A stretch of 45,985 bases of DNA from the NCBI RefSeq assembly GCF_014650695.1, contig NZ_BMVL01000024.1:7555-53539 (forward strand). Direction: 5' to 3'. Shown here one piece after another: positions 43,023-45,985 of this stretch. The position numbers and the translations under genes were made by a program. Source of the stretch: Streptomyces avidinii. Its GTDB lineage: Bacteria > Actinomycetota > Actinomycetes > Streptomycetales > Streptomycetaceae. The notes beneath the pieces were generated by a model, which saw only the letters and a list, made by a program, of their open reading frames with translations, did no database searches and was not told where the DNA came from. How positions within the stretch are numbered: position 1 is the first letter of the stretch; each line of letters begins with the position of its first letter.

Positions 43023-43510
43023 AGGCCGGCCGACCTTGCCTCGCCGAGGGCCGTGAGCCGGTCGCGCAGCCGCTCCGCCTCGGCCGGCACCAGCCCGGGG
43101 ATCTTGGCGTCACTGGCGGCCGCGGCCGTGTGCAGCTGTACGGAGGCCAGGCCGAAGCGGCGTTCCAGCGGGCCCGAGGTGACCTCGACCAGCTGCATCC
43201 GCCCGTACGGGACCACGGTCTCCTCCCGCCACAGCACGCCCCGGCTGATCAGCAGGTCGTCCGCGCGCTCGGCGTACCGCCAGGAGCGCCAGTTCCGGCC
43301 GAGGAGCACCCAGCCCCAGGCCAGGACCAGCAGCCAGAACACCCCCAGGACCGCCCACGCCGGGCCGAGCGTCAGCCCCGTGCCGACGGCGGTCACGACG
43401 GCGAGCAGCACCGTCCATATCACCAGCAGCGTCCGCCGCAGAGTGAGCAGCCCGCCCGGCAGCCCGACCCACGCGGGGCCGCCCGTCTCGCCCATTGTCC
43501 CCGTTTCCAT
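43019..43510 (-). CDS. Small membrane protein with one bacterial PH domain (YdbS-like)
   Basis: A 163-residue protein with two membrane helices (about 25-47 and 52-72) and one C-terminal bPH2 domain (YAERADDLLISRGVLWREET, then VVPYGRMQLVEVTSGPLERR). It is the YdbS-type partner of the following YdbT-like gene, sharing a 4-base overlap. An ATG 15 bases later is also possible as start. Divergent from the nuoD-like gene, 31 bases apart, so the two promoters overlap. Confidence 0.88.
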   Translation of the reverse strand: METGTMGETGGPAWVGLPGGLLTLRRTLLVIWTVLLAVVTAVGTGLTLGPAWAVLGVFWLLVLAWGWVLLGRNWRSWRYAERADDLLISRGVLWREETVVPYGRMQLVEVTSGPLERRFGLASVQLHTAAAASDAKIPGLVPAEAERLRDRLTALGEARSAGL

Positions 43511-43529
43511 GCGTCCACCCTAGGGCTGA

Positions 43530-43535
43530 GACAAT
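43530..43535 (+). promoter_or_regulatory. Putative -10 element (GACAAT), leaderless promoter
   Basis: GACAAT ends 6 bases before the ATG at 43542, with no ribosome-binding site. It lies in the 31-base divergent gap shared with the YdbS-like gene. Confidence 0.35.
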
Positions 43536-43541
43536 GCCCGC

Positions 43542-44684
43542 ATGACGGAGACCACGGTCGGTATCGGCGGAGCGGCGGAGAGCACCGACATGGTGCTCAA
43601 CATCGGCCCCCAGCACCCTTCCACGCACGGCGTGCTGCGCCTGCGCCTCGTCCTGGACGGCGAGCGGATCGTCAGTGCCGAACCGGTGGTCGGCTACATG
43701 CACCGCGGTGCCGAGAAACTCTTCGAGGCCCGCGACTACCGCCAGATCGTGATGCTGGCGAACCGCCACGACTGGCTGTCCGCCTTCTCGAACGAGCTGG
43801 GCGTGGTCATGGCGGTCGAGCGGATGCTCGGCATGGAGGTCCCCGAGCGTGCCGTGTGGATGCGGACGCTGCTGGCCGAGCTGAACCGGGTGCTGAACCA
43901 CCTGATGTTCCTCGGCTCGTACCCCCTCGAACTGGGCGGAATCACTCCGATCTTCCACGCGTTCCGCGAGCGCGAGGAGCTCCAGGCCGTGATGGAGGAG
44001 ATCTCCGGCGGCCGTATGCACTACATGTTCAACCGCGTCGGCGGTCTCAAGGAGGACCTCCCGGCCGGCTGGCTGGGCCGGGCCCGCGCCGCGATCGCCG
44101 ACGTCCGGAGCCGGATGGACGTCTACGACAAGCTGGTGCACGGGAACGAGATCTTCCGCGCCCGCACGCGCGGCGTGGGCGTGCTGTCCGCGGAGGCGGT
44201 GCACGCGTACGGGGTCTCCGGCCCGATCGCCCGCGCCTCCGGCGTCGACTTCGACCTGCGCCGCGACGAGCCGTACCTGGCCTACGGCGAGCTCCAGGAC
44301 GTCCTGAAGGTGATCACCCGCACCGAGGGCGACTGCCTGGCCCGCTTCGAGTGCCTGCTGGACCAGACCCACAATGCGCTCGACCTGGCCGTGGCCTGCC
44401 TGGACCGGATGGACGCCCTCCCGCCGGGTCCGGTCAACCAGCGGCTGCCCAAGGTCCTGAAGGCGCCCGAGGGACACACGTACGCCTGGACCGAGAACCC
44501 ACTCGGGATCAACGGCTACTACCTCGTCTCCAAGGGCGAGAAGACCCCGTACCGGCTGAAGCTGCGCAGCGCCTCGTACAACAACATCCAGGCGCTGGCG
44601 GTGCTGCTGCCGGGGCAGTTGGTCGCGGACATGGTGGCGATCCTGGGCTCGCTCTTCTTCGTGGTCGGCGACATCGACAAATAG
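43542..44684 (+). CDS. nuoD: NADH-quinone oxidoreductase subunit D homologue (orphan NuoD)
   Basis: A 380-residue member of the 49-kDa complex I subunit family. It has LNIGPQHPSTHGVLRLRLVL, the conserved MHRGAEKL (R55), EFRARTRGVGVLSAEAV-like core, GYYLVSKGEKTPYRLKLRS and the C-terminal DPVMG-type region replaced by a short FFVVGDIDK end. It starts GTVGIGGAAESTD-like, with no other nuo gene nearby, so it is an extra copy outside the main nuo cluster. The hydrogenase-type metal cysteines are absent. Function as an alternative subunit is inference. Confidence 0.9.
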   Translation: MTETTVGIGGAAESTDMVLNIGPQHPSTHGVLRLRLVLDGERIVSAEPVVGYMHRGAEKLFEARDYRQIVMLANRHDWLSAFSNELGVVMAVERMLGMEVPERAVWMRTLLAELNRVLNHLMFLGSYPLELGGITPIFHAFREREELQAVMEEISGGRMHYMFNRVGGLKEDLPAGWLGRARAAIADVRSRMDVYDKLVHGNEIFRARTRGVGVLSAEAVHAYGVSGPIARASGVDFDLRRDEPYLAYGELQDVLKVITRTEGDCLARFECLLDQTHNALDLAVACLDRMDALPPGPVNQRLPKVLKAPEGHTYAWTENPLGINGYYLVSKGEKTPYRLKLRSASYNNIQALAVLLPGQLVADMVAILGSLFFVVGDIDK

Positions 44685-44709
44685 TCCGTCCCGCGGACAT
44701 GTCCGGATC

Positions 44710-44715
44710 TAGGCT
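44710..44715 (+). promoter_or_regulatory. Putative -10 element (TAGGCT), leaderless promoter
   Basis: TAGGCT ends 6 bases before the ATG at 44722, with no ribosome-binding site between. It would make the acetyltransferase gene independent of the nuoD-like gene. Confidence 0.45.
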
Positions 44716-44721
44716 GTCCAC

Positions 44722-45570
44722 ATGATCACTGGCATATACACCGACTACCTGGCCCGGATCGGTGTCACGGACCCCGGATCCCCCTCCGTGGAAGGGCTGT
44801 TCGCGCTCACGCGGGCCCATCTGGAACGGATCCCGTTCGAGAACACCGAAATCCAGCTGGGCCGGCCGCCGGGCATCGACCCGGAGCTGTCCGTGCGCCG
44901 CATCGGCGCCGGCCGCGGCGGCTACTGCTTCCACCTCAACGGGGCCTTCGCGGCGCTGCTGGAGCAGCTCGGCTACGACGTGACCCGCCACGTCGGGGGC
45001 ATGGCCGCGGATCCCGAGTCCACGGAGGTGAGCGGCGACCACCTCGCGCTGACCGTACGGATCGACGGAGAGGCCTACTTCGTGGACGTCGGCCTGGGCG
45101 ACGGGCCCCCCGAGCCGCTGCCCCTGCGCGAGGGCCGCTACGAGCGGGGCTTCCGGTACGGCCTGCGGCCGCTGGAGGGCGCGGACGGGGCCGGCGCGGG
45201 CTGGACCTTCCTCAACGAGGACTCGCCCTTCCCCGCGATGAACTTCCGCTCGGCCCCGGCCACGATGGCCGACTTCGCGGACGAGCACCTGCGGCTCTCC
45301 ACCTCCGAGGACTCCCCCTTCCTGCAGTCCTTCTTCATGCTGCGGCGGAACGCCGGGGTCATGAACCGGCTGCACGGCAAGATCCTGCTGACCCTCGACC
45401 CGGCGGGCGGACGCGACAAGCGCGAACTGGCCGGCCCGGAGGAGCTCTTCGAGGCCATGTCCACGGTCTTCGGGCGTGAGCTCGACGACCTGACGGCGGC
45501 GGACCGGGCGGCGCTGTGGGCCCGGATCGAGCGGGCGCACGAGGCGTGGCTCGTCTCCCAGCAGGAGTGA
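44722..45570 (+). CDS. Arylamine N-acetyltransferase
   Basis: A 282-residue NAT enzyme. The catalytic triad is C69 in RGGYCFHLNG, H107 in GDHLAL and D122 in YFVDVGLGD. The N-terminal RIPFENTEIQLGR helix is typical. It transfers acetyl or other acyl groups from CoA to arylamines or hydrazines; in actinobacteria relatives also close amide bonds in ansamycin synthesis, but no such cluster is present. It appears complete. Confidence 0.95.
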   Translation: MITGIYTDYLARIGVTDPGSPSVEGLFALTRAHLERIPFENTEIQLGRPPGIDPELSVRRIGAGRGGYCFHLNGAFAALLEQLGYDVTRHVGGMAADPESTEVSGDHLALTVRIDGEAYFVDVGLGDGPPEPLPLREGRYERGFRYGLRPLEGADGAGAGWTFLNEDSPFPAMNFRSAPATMADFADEHLRLSTSEDSPFLQSFFMLRRNAGVMNRLHGKILLTLDPAGGRDKRELAGPEELFEAMSTVFGRELDDLTAADRAALWARIERAHEAWLVSQQE

Positions 45571-45599
45571 TGTCGGTCCGGCAGGGCAGACTGGGCGCC

Positions 45600-45815
45600 A
45601 TGTCCCACTCCCCCCGCCGGGCCTGCCCCGCCTGCGGCCGCGACTGCGCCGTCACCGCCGGCCGGATCGCCCGCCACGACCCGCCCTCGGGGCGGGGGCA
45701 CGGCGATCTGGTGTCCTGCCCCGGCTCCCGCGCCCGGGTGGCGCTCGGCGCCTCGGCGCCGACCCTGGACGGCTTCACCCTGCCCGAACACCCCGGCCAA
45801 CTACCGCTGTTCTGA
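45600..45815 (+). CDS. Small zinc-ribbon-like protein
   Basis: A 71-residue protein starting MSHSPRRACPACGRDCAVTA, with a CPAC-x3-C cluster and a later SCPGS that could complete a zinc site. The pattern CPACGR-x-CAVTAGRIARHDPP is one I recall from small Streptomyces proteins. CAGACT ends 7 bases before the ATG, again with a leaderless look. An ATG at 45570 overlapping the previous stop is an alternative start. Confidence 0.65.
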   Translation: MSHSPRRACPACGRDCAVTAGRIARHDPPSGRGHGDLVSCPGSRARVALGASAPTLDGFTLPEHPGQLPLF

Positions 45816-45856
45816 GCGGCCCCCTTGCGGTGCCCCTGCGGGGTTGCTCGGCCGTG

Positions 45857-45985
45857 CCCCTGCGGGGTGCTCGGCGGTGTACGGGTGTGGGTCGGCGCCC
45901 CGCACGAGGGTCTCCTCGGCCCGTCCCCTGCGGGGTGCTCGGCGGTGTACGGGTGTGGGTCGGTGCCCCGCACGAGGGTCTCCTC
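45857..45985. repeat. 61-bp direct repeat with 68-bp period, two copies
   Basis: Copy 1 (45857-45917) and copy 2 (45925-45985) are identical except C/T at 45895 versus 45963. Each begins with the palindrome CCCCTGCGGGG and contains GGTGTACGGGTGTGGGTCGG. A degenerate version of the first bases appears just before copy 1. Copy 2 ends exactly at the window edge, so the array may continue. Confidence 0.92.

Noticed and set aside
43542..44684. Hydrogenase large subunit instead of NuoD
   Set aside because: The CxxC pairs at both ends that bind nickel-iron in hydrogenases are absent; the complex I motifs are present.
45359..45973. Minus-strand frame through the terminal tandem repeats
   Set aside because: Its product only repeats TPQGH/HPAG-type junk from the DNA repeat and overlaps the well-supported acetyltransferase gene.
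45857..45985. CRISPR array
   Set aside because: The repeat is 61 bp with a 7-bp gap, not 28-37 bp repeats with unique spacers, and no cas gene is near.

Overview
The window looks like a stretch of core chromosome from a Streptomyces or close relative. GC content is very high throughout, GTG starts and 4-base stop/start overlaps are common, and several genes have a -10-like hexamer directly before the start codon with no leader. The gene set (ilvD, radA, disA, mutY, sigE-cseA-cseB-cseC, clpC, lsr2, panC-nadB-nadC-coaX, a lone nuoD-like gene) is in the order I remember for the S. coelicolor chromosome. That comparison is from memory, not from a search. I see no insertion sequence, integrase, phage gene, CRISPR array, tRNA or rRNA.

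Layout. 1-5 kb (mostly minus strand): ilvD, a TetR regulator translationally coupled to a TIM-barrel isomerase-like gene, a DUF3592 membrane protein and a Ppx/GppA phosphatase. 5-10.6 kb: a cysteine-cluster protein with a lysine-rich tail, a membrane protein joining sigma-like, anti-sigma-like and BACON-like parts, then radA and disA. 10.6-13.1 kb: a secreted or anchored Gly/Ser-rich protein, a decayed PAP2 phosphatase gene, and mutY. 13.2-18.5 kb: the cell-envelope stress operon sigE-cseABC, an anchored LamG-like protein and a secreted M23 peptidase. 18.9-21.9 kb: a 991-residue NACHT-type STAND NTPase with leucine-rich-like repeats. 21.9-28.2 kb: clpC, a small unknown protein, lsr2, an ArgA-type acetyltransferase, a BlaI-like repressor and small proteins including a 54-residue membrane protein and an orphan DUF397 protein. 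28.4-35.1 kb: an aldolase-type PLP enzyme, then a tightly packed plus-strand operon for cofactor synthesis (DUF2520 dehydrogenase, panC, nadB, nadC, coaX). 35.2-46 kb: a small protein, an ArsR-type regulator, a secreted M28 aminopeptidase, a MidA-like methyltransferase, a NarL-type two-component pair, two bacterial PH-domain membrane proteins, an orphan nuoD, an arylamine N-acetyltransferase, a zinc-ribbon-like small protein and the start of a 68-bp-period tandem repeat that runs off the window.

How the genes fit together. Three themes recur: envelope integrity (SigE/Cse, M23, LamG, the two PH-domain proteins), DNA integrity and nucleotide signalling (RadA, DisA, MutY, Ppx/GppA, Lsr2), and cofactor supply (NAD and CoA precursors made from one operon). 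The items I would look at first are the NACHT-LRR protein, the sigma/anti-sigma/BACON fusion, the proximity of a MidA methyltransferase to an orphan NuoD, and the PAP2 pseudogene.
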